Assembly: GCF_029868745.1 (NCBI RefSeq) | Contig: NZ_JARWOP010000233.1 | Location: forward strand, 1 to 51,242 | Length of the DNA stretch: 51,242 bases | Source of the DNA: Nocardia wallacei | GTDB taxonomy: Bacteria; Actinomycetota; Actinomycetes; Mycobacteriales; Mycobacteriaceae | Direction of reading: 5' to 3' | In this document: piece after piece, positions 31,829 through 42,463 of the stretch | Position numbering within the stretch: position 1 is the stretch's first letter | Layout of the letters: every line of letters starts with the position of its first letter | Notes under the pieces: generated by a model | The model's input: only the letters and a program-made list of their open reading frames with translations | Told to the model about the DNA's origin: nothing | The model's database searches: none | Position numbers and translations under genes: made by a program

Positions 31829-33436
31829 ATGAATTCTCCCGTCGATGTCGTCGTTCTGGGTAGCGGCGCCGCGGGCCTGACCGCCGCGCTGACCGCCGCC
31901 GTGCACGGCGCCTCGGTGGCCTTGTTCGAGAAGGCCGACACCGTCGGCGGGACCAGCGCGGTATCCGGTGGCATCGCGTGGATTCCGGCGCACGACCGGG
32001 CTTCCGACGGCCCGCTGACCGTGGCCGACGCGCTGGCCTACCTGCACGCGCAGTCGCTGGGCTCGATGGACGACGAGTTGGTGGAGGTCTTCGTCCGCAC
32101 CGGTGCGGCGATGGTCGATTTCGTCGAGGCGCACAGCGGGACGCGGTTCGAGATCGCCGACGGTTTCCCGGATTACAAGCCGGAGCTGCCCGGCGGCCGC
32201 CCTGGCGGCGGGCGGTCGCTGAGCCCGGTCGCCTTCGACCTCACCCGCCTCGGCGAGTGGCGCGACCGCATCACCTCCTTCCCCGCCGACTGGAGCAACG
32301 TCGGCTTCGACGCCGAGACCCGCGCCCGGCTGCACGCGCAGACCGGCAGCGACTCGGCCGACTTCTGCGTCGCCGGAACGGCTCTCGTCGCCGGGCTGCT
32401 GCGCGGCGTGCTCGACGCGGGCGTGGTGCCCCGCACCGGCGCGCGCGCCGTCGAATTGCTGTCCGAGGGCGGGGCCGTCACGGGCGTCCGGCTGAGCACC
32501 GCCACCGGCGAGACGATCGTGCGGGCGCGCCACGGCGTCGTGCTGGCGACCGGCGGCTTCGAATGGGACCCCGGCCTGGTGCGCGCGTACCTGCGCGGCC
32601 CGATGCACGGCCCGGTGTCGCCGCCGAACAACACCGGCGACGGCCTGCGCATGGCGATGGCGCACGGCGCCGACCTCGGCACCATGAGCGAGGCGTGGTG
32701 GGTGCCGGTGGTGCGGATTCCGGGCGACACCATCCAGGGCAAGCCGCGCAGCCGCAGCGTGCGCCTGGAGCGGACCCGGCCGCGCAGCATCATGGTCAAT
32801 CGCGCGGGGCGGCGGTTCGTCAACGAGGCGTCGGAGTACAACTCGATGGCGGGGGCGTTCCACTATCTCGACCCCAAGGGCGGCTACGTCAACGATCCGG
32901 GCTGGATCGTGTTCGACGCGGAACATCTGCGCCACTACGGGTTCCTCGGCATCGCGCCGGGCGACGACGTGCCCGAATGGTTCTGCGAGTCGGCCGATTT
33001 CGCGGAACTCGGCGCGAAGACCGGTATCGACCCGGCCGGTCTCGCCGCGACGGTAGCCGCCTGGAACCGCAATGTTGCCGACGGGGCCGACCCCGACTTC
33101 GGTCGCGGCGCCAGCGCCTACGACGGCTGGTGGGGTGACGAGAACGCGGACACCGTCGCGGGCCGCACCCTCGGCCCGGTGGACACCGCGCCGTACTACG
33201 CCGTGCCGGTCACCGTCGGCGCCATGGGAACCAAGGGCGGGCCGCGCACCGACCGTGACGGCCGGGTGCTGCACGTCGACGGCCGGGTCATCCCCGGCCT
33301 GTTCGCCGCGGGCAACGCGATGGCCGGTGTCACCGGCCGGGCGTACGGCGGCGCGGGCGGCACCCTCGGCCCCGGCATGGTGTACGGCTTCCGCGCCGGG
33401 CACGCCGCCGCGACCGGCAAGTCGGTGGACATCTGA
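31829..33436 (+). CDS. KstD-like FAD-dependent dehydrogenase
   Basis: 535 residues. FAD-binding VVVLGSGAAGLTAALTAA (residues 6-23), ADTVGGTSAVSGGIAW, internal FAD segment VVLATGGFEWDPGLVRAYL, and the C-terminal GNAMAGVTGRAYGGAGGTLGPGM, a hallmark of 3-ketosteroid delta-1-dehydrogenases and related flavoproteins. It would remove hydrogens next to a ketone in a ring substrate. The start ATG has GGAGG upstream and follows operator G. A second KstD-like gene is at 36945, so two desaturation steps or two substrates may be involved. Confidence 0.87.
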   Translation: MNSPVDVVVLGSGAAGLTAALTAAVHGASVALFEKADTVGGTSAVSGGIAWIPAHDRASDGPLTVADALAYLHAQSLGSMDDELVEVFVRTGAAMVDFVEAHSGTRFEIADGFPDYKPELPGGRPGGGRSLSPVAFDLTRLGEWRDRITSFPADWSNVGFDAETRARLHAQTGSDSADFCVAGTALVAGLLRGVLDAGVVPRTGARAVELLSEGGAVTGVRLSTATGETIVRARHGVVLATGGFEWDPGLVRAYLRGPMHGPVSPPNNTGDGLRMAMAHGADLGTMSEAWWVPVVRIPGDTIQGKPRSRSVRLERTRPRSIMVNRAGRRFVNEASEYNSMAGAFHYLDPKGGYVNDPGWIVFDAEHLRHYGFLGIAPGDDVPEWFCESADFAELGAKTGIDPAGLAATVAAWNRNVADGADPDFGRGASAYDGWWGDENADTVAGRTLGPVDTAPYYAVPVTVGAMGTKGGPRTDRDGRVLHVDGRVIPGLFAAGNAMAGVTGRAYGGAGGTLGPGMVYGFRAGHAAATGKSVDI

Positions 33437-33468
33437 GCACGGCCCCGGGGGTCACGGAGGTAACGAAT

Positions 33469-34338
33469 TTGTCTGAGTACGAAAGCATCTGGAGCGATCT
33501 GCAGGGCGTCGCGTTCACGCAGGGCTACCTGGAGGTCGGCGGCGTGCGCACGCGCTACCTGCACGCGGGCGACTCGAACAAGCCGGCGCTGGTGTTGCTG
33601 CACGGGTCCGGCGGGCACGTCGAGGCGTATGTCCGCAACCTGGAAGCACACGCCGAACACTTCTCGACCTGGGTGATCGACATGCTGGGCCACGGCTACA
33701 CCGCCCGCCCCGGCCATCCGCTCGAGGTGAAACACTATGTGGCGCACCTGATCGCGTTCCTCGACGCGGTGGGCGTCGGAAAGGCCTGTGTCAGCGGCGA
33801 ATCGCTCGGCGGCTGGGTGGCCGCGCGCACCGCCATCGATCACCCGGACCGGGTCGAGCGCCTGGTGCTCAACACCGCGGGCGGATCGCAGGCCGACCCG
33901 GAGGTGATGCGGCGCATCGTCACGCTGTCGATGGCCGCGGTCACCGACCCGACCTGGGAGACGGTGCAGGCGCGCATCAAATGGCTGATGGCCGACAAGT
34001 CGAAGAGTTACGACGACGTGGTAGCCAGCCGTCAGCGCATCTATCGGCAGCCCGGTTTCGTCGCCGCCATGCGCGACATCATGGCGCTGCAGGATCCCGA
34101 GATCCGGCAGCGAAACCTGTTGGGGCCGGACGACTACGACCGGATCACCGCGCCGACACTGGTGCTCTGGACCAGTGACGACCCCACCGCCGATGTCACC
34201 GAGGGCAGGCGGATGGCGTCGATGATTCCGGGCGCGCGTTTCGAGGTGCTGCCCGGCTGCGGTCACTGGCCGCAGCACGAGGACCCCAAGGCGTTCAACG
34301 CGCTGCATCTGGAATTCCTGCTGGGCGGCCGGCCGTGA
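33469..34338 (+). CDS. MhpC/HsaD-like alpha/beta hydrolase
   Basis: 289 residues. [13 protein letters not shown] (oxyanion region), nucleophile GESLGGW (Ser near 112), Asp in [10 protein letters not shown] and His in [10 protein letters not shown] match meta-cleavage C-C bond hydrolases. It would cleave the product of the extradiol dioxygenase encoded three genes later, giving an acid and a hydroxydienoate. The start is TTG at 33469 with GGAGGT at good spacing (33457-33462); no better start is in frame. The stop overlaps the hydroxylase GTG (GTGA), so translation is coupled. Confidence 0.85.
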   Translation: MSEYESIWSDLQGVAFTQGYLEVGGVRTRYLHAGDSNKPALVLLHGSGGHVEAYVRNLEAHAEHFSTWVIDMLGHGYTARPGHPLEVKHYVAHLIAFLDAVGVGKACVSGESLGGWVAARTAIDHPDRVERLVLNTAGGSQADPEVMRRIVTLSMAAVTDPTWETVQARIKWLMADKSKSYDDVVASRQRIYRQPGFVAAMRDIMALQDPEIRQRNLLGPDDYDRITAPTLVLWTSDDPTADVTEGRRMASMIPGARFEVLPGCGHWPQHEDPKAFNALHLEFLLGGRP

Positions 34339-36020
34339 CCGAGCAGAACAGTTCCGCCGCAACCGCTTCGGCCGTCGACGTCGACGTGCTGGTGGTCGGG
34401 GCGGGCCCGGTCGGCCTGACGCTGGCGAACATGCTCGGCATGTACGGCGTGCGCACCCGGGTGATCGAGGAGCGGCCGACGCTCATCGACTACCCGCGCG
34501 GCGTCGGACTCGACGACGAGTCGCTGCGCACCTTCCAATCGATCGGACTCGTGGAACAGATCCTGCCGCACACGACACCGAACCAGATCATGCGGTTCGT
34601 CGACGGCAAGGGTCGGCTGCTCACCGAGATCGCCCCGAACGACGCCTCATTCGGCTGGCCCAAGCGCAACGGCTTCGTGCAGCCGCTGGTCGACGCCGAG
34701 CTGCTCGCCGGACTCGGCCGGTTCGAGCACGTCGAGGTGGCGTGGGGCACGGCCATGACCTCCTGCGCCGAGTCCGGCGAGCGCGTGACCGCCGAACTGA
34801 CGGCCGAGTCCGGCACGTCCACCGTGACCGCGCGGTACCTGGTCGGCTGCGACGGTGGACGCAGCGCGACGCGGCGGCAGATGGGAGTGGCGTTCGAGGG
34901 CACCACCTCCTCGACGCGGTGGCTGGTCGTGGATTTGGCATCGGATCCGCTGGGGCACCCCAACAGTGAGGTCGGCGCCGACCCGGCGCGGCCGTACGTG
35001 TCGGTGTCGATCGCGCACGGCATCCGCCGCTTCGAATTCATGATCCATGACCACGAATCCGACGAACTGGCCGAGGATCCGGCGTTCGTGGCGCGGATGG
35101 TGGCACCCTTCGTCCCGCACCCCGACCGTCTGGATGTGATCCGCCGCCGGGTGTACACGCATCATTCGCGCATCGCGAGTGCCTTCCGCAAGGGCCGCCT
35201 GCTGCTGGCGGGCGACGCCGCGCACCTGATGCCGGTGTGGCAAGGCCAGGGCTACAACAGCGGCATCCGCGACGCGGCCAACCTCGGCTGGAAGCTCGCC
35301 GCGGTGGTGCAGGGCCACGCCGGGGACGCCCTGCTCGACAGCTACGACCTGGAGCGCCGCAAGCACGCCCGCGCCATGATCGACCTGTCGACGATGGTCG
35401 GCAAGGTCATCTCGCCGACCGACCGCAAGGTCGCCGCGGTGCGTGACGTGCTGGTCCGGGCGGCCGCCGCGGTGCCGCCGGTGCGGCGCTATGTGCTCGG
35501 CATGCGGTTCAAGCCGATGCCGCGCTACGACCGCGGCGCGGTGGTGCACACCTGGTCCCGGTCCCCGGATTCGGCGGTCGGCACGCTGTTCATCCAGCCC
35601 CGGGTGGACACCCGCGAGCACGCGAACCTGTTGCTCGATGACGCGCTCGGACCTCGGTTCGCCGTGCTGTGCTGGAACAACCGGCCCCGCGAGGTGCTCG
35701 GCGCCGCGGCGTTCGAGGCGTGGAAGGCGTTGGGCGCGCGGTTCTTCGAGGCGCGGCCCGCGACCCAGCTGCACTGGACCGGTCACGACGATCCCGACGT
35801 CCTGGTGCTGGGCGACCGCGCGGGCGCGCTGAAGAAATGGTTCGACGGCCAGCGCGACTCCGTGCTGTTCCTGCGGCCGGATCACTGCGTGGCGGGCGCG
35901 ACCATCGCGCAGCTGGCCCCGGAACTGAGCGCGGACCTGCTGCGCACCCTCACCCTCCGAACGGGAGGAGGACCCGATGCCGCTGGCCCTGTGCTGCGTC
36001 TCGCACAGCCCTCTGCTTGA
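34335..36020 (+). CDS. mhpA: MhpA-like FAD-dependent aromatic hydroxylase
   Basis: 561 residues, similar in length to MhpA (554). FAD site [19 protein letters not shown] (about 16-34), DG motif [16 protein letters not shown] near 172, and [25 protein letters not shown] with the GD motif near residue 295. Group A flavoprotein monooxygenases put a hydroxyl next to a phenol to give a catechol using NAD(P)H and O2. It precedes the MhpB-like dioxygenase, so it supplies the ring-cleavage substrate. The true substrate may be larger than 3-(3-hydroxyphenyl)propionate. Confidence 0.87.
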   Translation: MTEQNSSAATASAVDVDVLVVGAGPVGLTLANMLGMYGVRTRVIEERPTLIDYPRGVGLDDESLRTFQSIGLVEQILPHTTPNQIMRFVDGKGRLLTEIAPNDASFGWPKRNGFVQPLVDAELLAGLGRFEHVEVAWGTAMTSCAESGERVTAELTAESGTSTVTARYLVGCDGGRSATRRQMGVAFEGTTSSTRWLVVDLASDPLGHPNSEVGADPARPYVSVSIAHGIRRFEFMIHDHESDELAEDPAFVARMVAPFVPHPDRLDVIRRRVYTHHSRIASAFRKGRLLLAGDAAHLMPVWQGQGYNSGIRDAANLGWKLAAVVQGHAGDALLDSYDLERRKHARAMIDLSTMVGKVISPTDRKVAAVRDVLVRAAAAVPPVRRYVLGMRFKPMPRYDRGAVVHTWSRSPDSAVGTLFIQPRVDTREHANLLLDDALGPRFAVLCWNNRPREVLGAAAFEAWKALGARFFEARPATQLHWTGHDDPDVLVLGDRAGALKKWFDGQRDSVLFLRPDHCVAGATIAQLAPELSADLLRTLTLRTGGGPDAAGPVLRLAQPSA

Positions 36021-36948
36021 TCTCCCAGGACCGGAACGCGACCTGCTCGACGATATCGAGTCGGCGCTCGACCGGGCCGCGGAGTTCGTGCGCGAGTTCG
36101 ATCCCGAACTGGTGGTGACGTTCTCGCCGGACCACTACAACGGGTTCTTCTACAAGCTCATGCCCCCGTTCTGCGTCGGTACGGCGGCGACCGGGGTGGG
36201 GGACTACGGCACCCACGCCGGCGCCCTCGACGTGCCCGCCGAGCTGGCCCGCGAGCTGGCCGAGTCGGTGCTCGCGGCGGGGGTGGACGTGGCCGTGTCG
36301 ATGACGATGGAGGTCGACCACGGCACCGTACAGCCGTTGCAGCGGCTGCTGGGCGCGGCCACGGCCCGGCCGGTCGTGCCGATCTTCGTGAACTCGGTCG
36401 CGGTCCCGCTCGGACCGCTGCGGCGGGCGTCGGCGCTGGGAGCGGCTGTGGGACAGCATCTTTCGACCCTCGGCAAAAGGGTCCTGGTGCTCGGTTCCGG
36501 CGGTCTCTCGCACGATCCGCCGGTGCCGGCATTGGCCACCGCGACCGGCCCCGCCCGCGAACGCATCCTGCACGGCGGCACGATGACGGCGCGACAGCGA
36601 CTCGCCCGGCAGGAGAAGGTGATCGAGGCCGCCCGCGAATTCGCCACGGGCGGTGGATCGTTGCGCCCGCTCAATCCCGAGTGGGACCGCGGCTTCCTCG
36701 CCGCGCTCGACGACGGCCGCCTCGGCGAGTTCGACGCCTGGGACAACGCCTGGATCACCGAGGTCGCCGGGAACTCCGCGCACGAGGTGCGGACCTGGGT
36801 GGCAGCCTTCGCCGCTCTCGCGAGCCAGGGACCGTACCGGACCGCGGTGCGCTACTACCGGCCCGCGCCCGCGCTGATCGCCGGTTTCGCCGTGCGGACC
36901 GCGCTGCCCGTGCACGACCTCGACTCGACCTCCGGGAGGCAACCGTGA
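35977..36948 (+). CDS. mhpB: MhpB-like extradiol catechol dioxygenase (LigB superfamily)
   Basis: 323 residues, near MhpB (314). The two acid/base His segments are [11 protein letters not shown] (near 110) and [12 protein letters not shown] (near 175), with [13 protein letters not shown] at the start and [18 protein letters not shown] near 50-65 as the Fe(II) region. It cleaves a catechol next to its hydroxyl groups with O2, giving a ring-opened dienoate for the MhpC-like hydrolase. It overlaps the hydroxylase gene by 44 bases. Hydratase, aldolase and dehydrogenase genes (MhpDEF type) are not in this window. Confidence 0.87.
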   Translation: MPLALCCVSHSPLLDLPGPERDLLDDIESALDRAAEFVREFDPELVVTFSPDHYNGFFYKLMPPFCVGTAATGVGDYGTHAGALDVPAELARELAESVLAAGVDVAVSMTMEVDHGTVQPLQRLLGAATARPVVPIFVNSVAVPLGPLRRASALGAAVGQHLSTLGKRVLVLGSGGLSHDPPVPALATATGPARERILHGGTMTARQRLARQEKVIEAAREFATGGGSLRPLNPEWDRGFLAALDDGRLGEFDAWDNAWITEVAGNSAHEVRTWVAAFAALASQGPYRTAVRYYRPAPALIAGFAVRTALPVHDLDSTSGRQP

Positions 36949-38702
36949 CCGTGGAACCCGAGGGCGCTCCGGCGACCTCCGCCGCACCGCGCGACGACTT
37001 CGACCACACCGTCGACGTCCTGGTCATCGGGTCCGGTGGCGGCGGGCTGACCGCGGCGCTCGCCGCCGAGGCGGAGGGGCTGGACACCCTCGTGGTCGAG
37101 AAGTCCTCGCACTACGGCGGTTCCACCGCGCTGTCGGGCGGCGGCATCTGGGTGCCGGGCGCACCGGCCCAGCGCCGCGACGGGTACCGGATCGACCCCG
37201 AGGACGTCGTGGAGTACCTGCGCCGGATCACCGAGGGTCTGGTCAGCGAGGAGCGGTTGCGCGCCTACGTGGCACGCGCGCCGGAGATGATGGAGTTCCT
37301 CGAGAACCGCAGCGACTGGCTGGAATTCGTGTGGAAGCCCGGCTACGCCGACTACTACCCGGAACTGCCCGGCGGCTCGCCCGAGGGCAGCACCATCAAC
37401 GTGCCGCCCATCGATCTGCGCGAACTAGGTCCCGACGAGGAACTGCTGCTGCGCCCGCTGGCCCTCGCGCCCAAGGGAATCTGGCTGGGCCCCAAGGACC
37501 TTCGGCTGTTCTACCAGGTCCGCCAGCACTGGCGCGGCAAGACCGTGCTGGTGAAGCTGGTGTGGCGGATGTTCCGGGCCCGGGTGTTCGGCGACCGGAT
37601 CGCCGCCATCGGCCAATCGCTGGTGGCCCGGCTGCGACTGGCGTTGCGCGAGCACGACATTCCGCTGTGGCTCGACGCCCCGATGACCGCGCTGATCACC
37701 GGCGCCGACGGCGCGGTGGTGGGCGCGGTCATCGAGAGGGACGGCCGCGAACTGCGCATCCGCGCCGAGCGCGGCGTGATCCTGGCGACCGGCGGCTTCG
37801 AGCACGACATGGCCTGGCGCAAGGAGCTGGAACCGGTCATCGACCAGGACTGGAGTTTCGGCAATCCGGCGTCGGTGGGCGACGGCATCCGCGCGGGCGA
37901 GCGGGTCGGCGCGGGCACCGATCTGATGGACGAGGCGTGGTGGTTCCCCGCCATCCAATGGCCTGACGGCCGTATGCAATTCATGCTCAACGAGCGCATG
38001 ATGCCGTCCCAGTTCATCGTCAACGGCGCGGGCGAGCGGTACATCAACGAGGCCGCGCCCTACATGGACTTCGGGCACGCGATGATCGAGGGCCAGAAGT
38101 CGGGCGTCACCCACATCCCGAGCTGGCTGGTCACCGACACGCGTTCGTGGCGCCGGTATGTCGTGGCGGGACATCTGCCGATTCCCACAGTGCCGTTCGC
38201 GCCCGTGCCCACCGGCCGGAAGATGCCGCGCGCCTGGCTGGAGTCGGGCGTGGTCAAGACCGCGGACACGTGGGAGGAACTGGCGGCCAAGATCGATGTC
38301 CCGCCGGAACGCCTGCGCGCCACCGCGGAACGATTCAACGAACTCGCGCGCAAGGGCCACGACGACGACTTCGATCGCGGCGACAGCGTCTACGACAACT
38401 ACTACGGCGATCCGACGCTGCCGAACCCCAATCTGTATCCGATCGGCAAGCCGCCGTACTACGCGTTCCGGATCGTCCCCGGCGACCTGGGCACCTCGGG
38501 CGGTCTGCGCACCGACGAGCATGCCCGGGTGCTGCGCGCGGACGGCACCCCTATCCCCGGTCTGTACGCGACCGGTAACACGTCCGCGGCGGTCATGGGC
38601 CGCAGCTACGCCGGCGCGGGCGCGACCATCGGGCCCGCGATGACATTCGGATACATAGCGGCCCAGCACATGACGTCTCATTCCAACGGAGGAAGCACAT
38701 GA
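36945..38702 (+). CDS. KstD-like FAD-dependent dehydrogenase
   Basis: 585 residues. FAD-binding [20 protein letters not shown] (about 21-40), [35 protein letters not shown] and C-terminal [20 protein letters not shown], close to 3-ketosteroid delta-1-dehydrogenase. GTG at 36945 with GGGAGG upstream overlaps the dioxygenase stop. Its position with ring-hydroxylation and cleavage genes supports action on a ring ketone, but the exact substrate is unknown. The stop overlaps the next ATG (ATGA). Confidence 0.88.
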   Translation: MTVEPEGAPATSAAPRDDFDHTVDVLVIGSGGGGLTAALAAEAEGLDTLVVEKSSHYGGSTALSGGGIWVPGAPAQRRDGYRIDPEDVVEYLRRITEGLVSEERLRAYVARAPEMMEFLENRSDWLEFVWKPGYADYYPELPGGSPEGSTINVPPIDLRELGPDEELLLRPLALAPKGIWLGPKDLRLFYQVRQHWRGKTVLVKLVWRMFRARVFGDRIAAIGQSLVARLRLALREHDIPLWLDAPMTALITGADGAVVGAVIERDGRELRIRAERGVILATGGFEHDMAWRKELEPVIDQDWSFGNPASVGDGIRAGERVGAGTDLMDEAWWFPAIQWPDGRMQFMLNERMMPSQFIVNGAGERYINEAAPYMDFGHAMIEGQKSGVTHIPSWLVTDTRSWRRYVVAGHLPIPTVPFAPVPTGRKMPRAWLESGVVKTADTWEELAAKIDVPPERLRATAERFNELARKGHDDDFDRGDSVYDNYYGDPTLPNPNLYPIGKPPYYAFRIVPGDLGTSGGLRTDEHARVLRADGTPIPGLYATGNTSAAVMGRSYAGAGATIGPAMTFGYIAAQHMTSHSNGGST

Positions 38703-39997
38703 AGATCTCGCTGTTCTACGAATTCGCGCTGCCGCGGCCGTGGACCCACGACGACGAGCGCGAAATGTTCCAGGACGGCCTGGACGAGGTGGAGGCCGCC
38801 GACAAGGCGGGCTTCTCCACGGTGTGGCTCACCGAGCACCACTTCCTCGAGGAGTACTGCCACTCCACGGCGCCGGAGATGTTCCTCGCCGCGGCGAGCC
38901 AGCGCACCAAGGACATTCGCCTCGGCTTCGGCGTGATGCACATGCCGCCGGCGATCAACCACCCCGCCCGGGTCGCCGAGCGGGTCTCGACGCTGGACCG
39001 GATCTCCAACGGGCGCGTGGAATTCGGCACCGGCGAATCGTCGTCGGTGGGTGAGCTGGGCGGGTTCAACATCGACCCCGCCGACAAGCGCGGCCAGTGG
39101 GAGGAGGCCCTCGACGTCGCCATCCGCTGCATGATCGAGGAGCCGTTCACCGGTTTCAAGGGCAACCACATCGAAATGCCCGCGCGCAACGTGATTCCCA
39201 AGCCGCAGCAGCTGCCGCATCCGCCCGTCTGGGTGGCGTGTACCCGGCCGTCGTCGGTGCAGATGGCTGCCCAGAAGGGCATCGGCGCACTGAGTTTCGC
39301 CTACACCGGCCCCGGGCCGCTCGCCGAGCGCGTGCGCGGCTACTACCAGGAGTTCGAGGACAAGGCCGAACCGACCATCCCGCAGCTCAATCCGAACATC
39401 CTCGCCATCGGCGGCGACCTGTCGATGATGGTCGCGCCGACCGACGAGCAGGCCCTGCGGCGGCTCGACGTGGGCGGCGGCTTCTTCTCCTTCGGCATCA
39501 TGCACTACTACATGACCGGCCAGCACACCCCCGGCCGCACCGGCGTCTGGGACCGCTACCTCGACGCGGTGAAGGAGGACGAGACGCTGGCCTACGGCCC
39601 CGGCCGCGGTGCGATCGGTTCGCCGGACACCGTGCGCGAATTCCTGCGCGGCTACGAAGAGAGCGGCGTGGACGAGATCATCCTGCTGCTCAACCCGCGC
39701 AGCCACGAGGGCACCATGGAGTCGATCGAGCTGATGGGCAAGCAGGTGCTGCCGGAGTTCATCGAACGCGACGAGAAGGCGGTCGCGGCCAAGGCCAAGC
39801 GGCTCGAGCCGATCATCGAGAAGGTGGAGGCGCGGGGGAAGCCGTTGGCCTCGCCCGCATTCGACGAGTCCTATGCCTTCGGCGGCCTGCCCACCGGCCG
39901 CGGCGGCAAGTTCACCGCCAGCGAGATCCCCGAGGCCATGGCCGAGATCAACGAGGGCCGGGTGCAGGCGGCGCAGCGCGCCAAGGACGAGCAGTAG
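38699..39997 (+). CDS. LLM-class flavin-dependent monooxygenase
   Basis: 432 residues, longer than simple LLM proteins. Features: VWLTEHHFLEEYCHST near 42-57, FGVMHMPPAINHPARVAERV, SNGRVEFGTGESSS, and a C-terminal extension rich in charge (about 350-432). The typical use is FMNH2 with O2, supplied by a separate reductase. The FMN reductase gene at 41849 in this operon is a natural partner, which makes a two-component Baeyer-Villiger-type or C-H oxidation possible (inference). It is translationally coupled to the KstD-like gene. Confidence 0.85.
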   Translation: MKISLFYEFALPRPWTHDDEREMFQDGLDEVEAADKAGFSTVWLTEHHFLEEYCHSTAPEMFLAAASQRTKDIRLGFGVMHMPPAINHPARVAERVSTLDRISNGRVEFGTGESSSVGELGGFNIDPADKRGQWEEALDVAIRCMIEEPFTGFKGNHIEMPARNVIPKPQQLPHPPVWVACTRPSSVQMAAQKGIGALSFAYTGPGPLAERVRGYYQEFEDKAEPTIPQLNPNILAIGGDLSMMVAPTDEQALRRLDVGGGFFSFGIMHYYMTGQHTPGRTGVWDRYLDAVKEDETLAYGPGRGAIGSPDTVREFLRGYEESGVDEIILLLNPRSHEGTMESIELMGKQVLPEFIERDEKAVAAKAKRLEPIIEKVEARGKPLASPAFDESYAFGGLPTGRGGKFTASEIPEAMAEINEGRVQAAQRAKDEQ

Positions 39998-40015
39998 CCG
40001 GACCGCGAGGACGAG

Positions 40016-40831
40016 GTGCCCGACGTGGGACGTGTGGACGAACTGTGGCGCTACGACGGCCGGCGGGTCGTCGTGACCGGCTGCGCCTCCGGGATCGGCG
40101 CGTGCGTGGCGGCTCAGGTCCGTGACCTCGGCGGCGAGGTCGTGGGGCTCGACATCGCCACGCCCGCAACCGAACTCGACGAGTTCCAGCAGGTCGACAT
40201 GTCGGACGCCGCGTCGATCGACCGGGCCGTCGAGTCGGTCGGCGGGCCGGTGGACGCGCTGTTCAACGTCGCCGGGGTCTCGTCGGGCATCGGGGACCCG
40301 CTGCGGGTCGTCACGATCAATTTCCTCGGTCTGCGGCGGTTCACCGACGCGCTCACCGCGGCGATGGCCCCGGGATCGACGGTCGTGAGCGTCTCCTCGC
40401 TCGCCGCCGCCGGGTACCTCGCGCACCGAGAGCAGGTCCTCGGCCTGCTCGACACCACCGGTATGGCGGACGGAATCGCCTGGTGCGAAGGCAATCCCGA
40501 CGCCCTCGCCGACGGCGGTTACCGGCTGTCGAAGGAAGCGATCATCTACTACACGATGCGGCAGGCCGTGCCCCTCGGGGCGCGCGGCATCCGGATCAAC
40601 TGCACGGGACCGGGCGTCACCGAGACGCCGATCCTGGACCAGCTGCGCTCGGCGTACGGGCCGCAGTATCTCGACACCATCCCCAAACCGCTCGGCCGGG
40701 TCTGCGAGCCGGACGAGCAGGCGGCCGTCCTGGTGTTCCTCAACAGCCGGGCCGCGAGCTATGTGACCGGACAGGTGCTGTGGGTGGACGGCGGCAACGT
40801 GGCCGCGCGAATCACCGAAGGAGAATCATAA
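40016..40831 (+). CDS. SDR family oxidoreductase (3-alpha-hydroxysteroid-dehydrogenase-like)
   Basis: 271 residues. VVVTGCASGIGACVA is the cofactor motif, VDMSDAASIDRAV the acidic stretch, NVAG replaces NNAG, VSVSSLAAAGYL holds Ser, GYRLSKEAIIYY is Tyr-x3-Lys, and the end is GQVLWVDGG. The arrangement with a long loop before YRLSK resembles bacterial 3-alpha-HSD/carbonyl reductases. It would interconvert an alcohol and ketone in the pathway with NAD(P). GTG at 40016 is preceded by GAGG; GTG 40025 is an alternative. It abuts the cyclase gene with no gap. Confidence 0.85.
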   Translation: MPDVGRVDELWRYDGRRVVVTGCASGIGACVAAQVRDLGGEVVGLDIATPATELDEFQQVDMSDAASIDRAVESVGGPVDALFNVAGVSSGIGDPLRVVTINFLGLRRFTDALTAAMAPGSTVVSVSSLAAAGYLAHREQVLGLLDTTGMADGIAWCEGNPDALADGGYRLSKEAIIYYTMRQAVPLGARGIRINCTGPGVTETPILDQLRSAYGPQYLDTIPKPLGRVCEPDEQAAVLVFLNSRAASYVTGQVLWVDGGNVAARITEGES

Positions 40832-41827
40832 ATGGCCAGCCTGACCGAATTCCGGCGCGTCGCAGCGGAAGTGAGCAACTGGGGTCGCTGGGGCGCCGCC
40901 GACGAACTCGGCACGCTCAACTTCATCACTCCCGACAAGATCGCCGCGGCGGCGCGGCTGGTGCGGCACGGCCGGGTGTTCCCGCTCGGCATCGACTTCG
41001 ACTCGTCCGGGCCGCAGGGCGCGTTCAAGTTCCGGCAGAACCCGGTGCACGTGATGACCGTCGACGGCGGCGACGCGCGGACGATGGCCGAATACGGGCC
41101 ACAGTGGGCGGGCAACGGGTTCGGCCAGGAGTTCGGCGGCTTCTTCGCGGGTGAGGACAATCCGTTCCGGTTCAACGACGACATGATCATCATGCCGTTG
41201 CAGGCCGCGACCCAGTGGGACGCGCTGTCGCACGTGTACTACGACGACAAGCTGTACAACGGCTTCCCCGCCGACTCGGTGACCAGCGCCGGTGCGTTCC
41301 ACTGCGGCATCGAGAAGGTCGACGGCAAGGGCATCACCAGCCGTGGCGTGCTGCTGGACCTGGTCCGCCACCGCGGCGCCGACGTGTTCCTGGAGCCGGG
41401 CAATCCCATCACCCCGGACGAATTGGACGAGGTCGCGCGCGCCCAGGGCGTCGAGGTCGGCCGCGGCGACATCGTGCTCGTGCGCACCGGCTGGCAGGCC
41501 CGATTCGCCGAGACCGGCGACGGCGCCGAGCCGTACTCGGGCTTGGACTGGATGTGCGCCAAGTGGTTACACGAACGCGAGGTCGCGGCGGTGGCGGCGG
41601 ACAACCTGATGGTCGAGGACGTCGTCTCCGGGGTCGAGGGCACCTTCCTGCCGATGCACATGCTGTGCCTGCGCGATATGGGCCTGATGCTCGGCGAGTA
41701 CTGGGACCTGACCGCGCTCGCCGCCGATTGCGCGGCGGACGGCGTCTACGAATTCCAGCTGATCGCACCGCCTTTGCGGGTCGTCGGCGCCGTCGGCTCG
41801 CCGCTCAACCCGATCGCCATCAAGTAA
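40832..41827 (+). CDS. Cyclase-family metal-dependent hydrolase (kynurenine-formamidase-like)
   Basis: 331 residues. The metal segment is ATQWDALSHVYYDD near residue 127-140, a known variant of the HxGTHxDxPxH motif; a late LPMHMLCLRDMGLMLGEYW belongs to the same fold. Enzymes of this family open lactams, lactones or formamides, and some act on C-C ring-opening intermediates. Here it may hydrolyse a lactone produced by the LLM enzyme (inference). The RBS GAAGGAGAA lies directly before ATG. Confidence 0.85.
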   Translation: MASLTEFRRVAAEVSNWGRWGAADELGTLNFITPDKIAAAARLVRHGRVFPLGIDFDSSGPQGAFKFRQNPVHVMTVDGGDARTMAEYGPQWAGNGFGQEFGGFFAGEDNPFRFNDDMIIMPLQAATQWDALSHVYYDDKLYNGFPADSVTSAGAFHCGIEKVDGKGITSRGVLLDLVRHRGADVFLEPGNPITPDELDEVARAQGVEVGRGDIVLVRTGWQARFAETGDGAEPYSGLDWMCAKWLHEREVAAVAADNLMVEDVVSGVEGTFLPMHMLCLRDMGLMLGEYWDLTALAADCAADGVYEFQLIAPPLRVVGAVGSPLNPIAIK

Positions 41828-41848
41828 GCCAACCAGGAGGTTCCGGCT

Positions 41849-42463
41849 GTGACTGCAAGTACGACAAACGCGACCACCGCCGTCGGCATCGACGAGGGAC
41901 GGCCGTTCGTCGTCGGCGTCGGCGGCACGTTGCGCGCGGATTCGTCGACCGAGCGCGCGCTGCGGCACTGCCTGATGGCGGTCGAGCGCCAGGGCGGGCG
42001 CACGGCGCTGTTCTGCGGCGCCGCTCTCGACCTGCCCATGTACAACCCGTACGACGCGAGCCGCACGCCGGGCGCGACCGAACTCGTCGACGCGCTGCGC
42101 CGCGCCGATGCCGTGGTGATCGCCTCGCCCGGCTACCACGGCGGCATCTCCGGCATGGTGAAGAACGCCCTCGACTACATCGAGGACCTGCGCGGCGACC
42201 CCACGGTCTACCTCGACAACAAGCCGTGGGGCTGCATCACCTGCGCCTACGGCTGGCAGGCCGCCGTCGGCACCCTGGGCCAGCTCCGCTCGATCGGCCA
42301 CGCCCTGCGCGCCTGGCCCACCCCCTTGGGCGTCGCGATCAACTCCGCCGAGCCGATCTGGGGACCGGACGGCGCCCTCACCGACGAAACCGTCGGCGCC
42401 CAACTGGAAGTACTGGCCACCCAGGTCCTGACCTTCGCCCCGACCGGCGGAGTACGGGCGTGA
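41849..42463 (+). CDS. NAD(P)H-dependent FMN reductase
   Basis: 204 residues, flavodoxin-like. GGTLRADSSTERALRH (about 26-41) is the phosphate-binding loop, LPMYNPYD follows strand 2, and IASPGYHGGISGMVKNALDYIEDL near 92-115 is the flavin isoalloxazine loop. It reduces FMN with NAD(P)H to supply FMNH2, probably to the LLM enzyme of the same operon. GTG start with AGGAGG upstream. Its stop overlaps the start of the RibBA-like gene (GTGA), an unusual pairing of a flavin reductase with a flavin-biosynthesis homologue. Confidence 0.88.
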   Translation: MTASTTNATTAVGIDEGRPFVVGVGGTLRADSSTERALRHCLMAVERQGGRTALFCGAALDLPMYNPYDASRTPGATELVDALRRADAVVIASPGYHGGISGMVKNALDYIEDLRGDPTVYLDNKPWGCITCAYGWQAAVGTLGQLRSIGHALRAWPTPLGVAINSAEPIWGPDGALTDETVGAQLEVLATQVLTFAPTGGVRA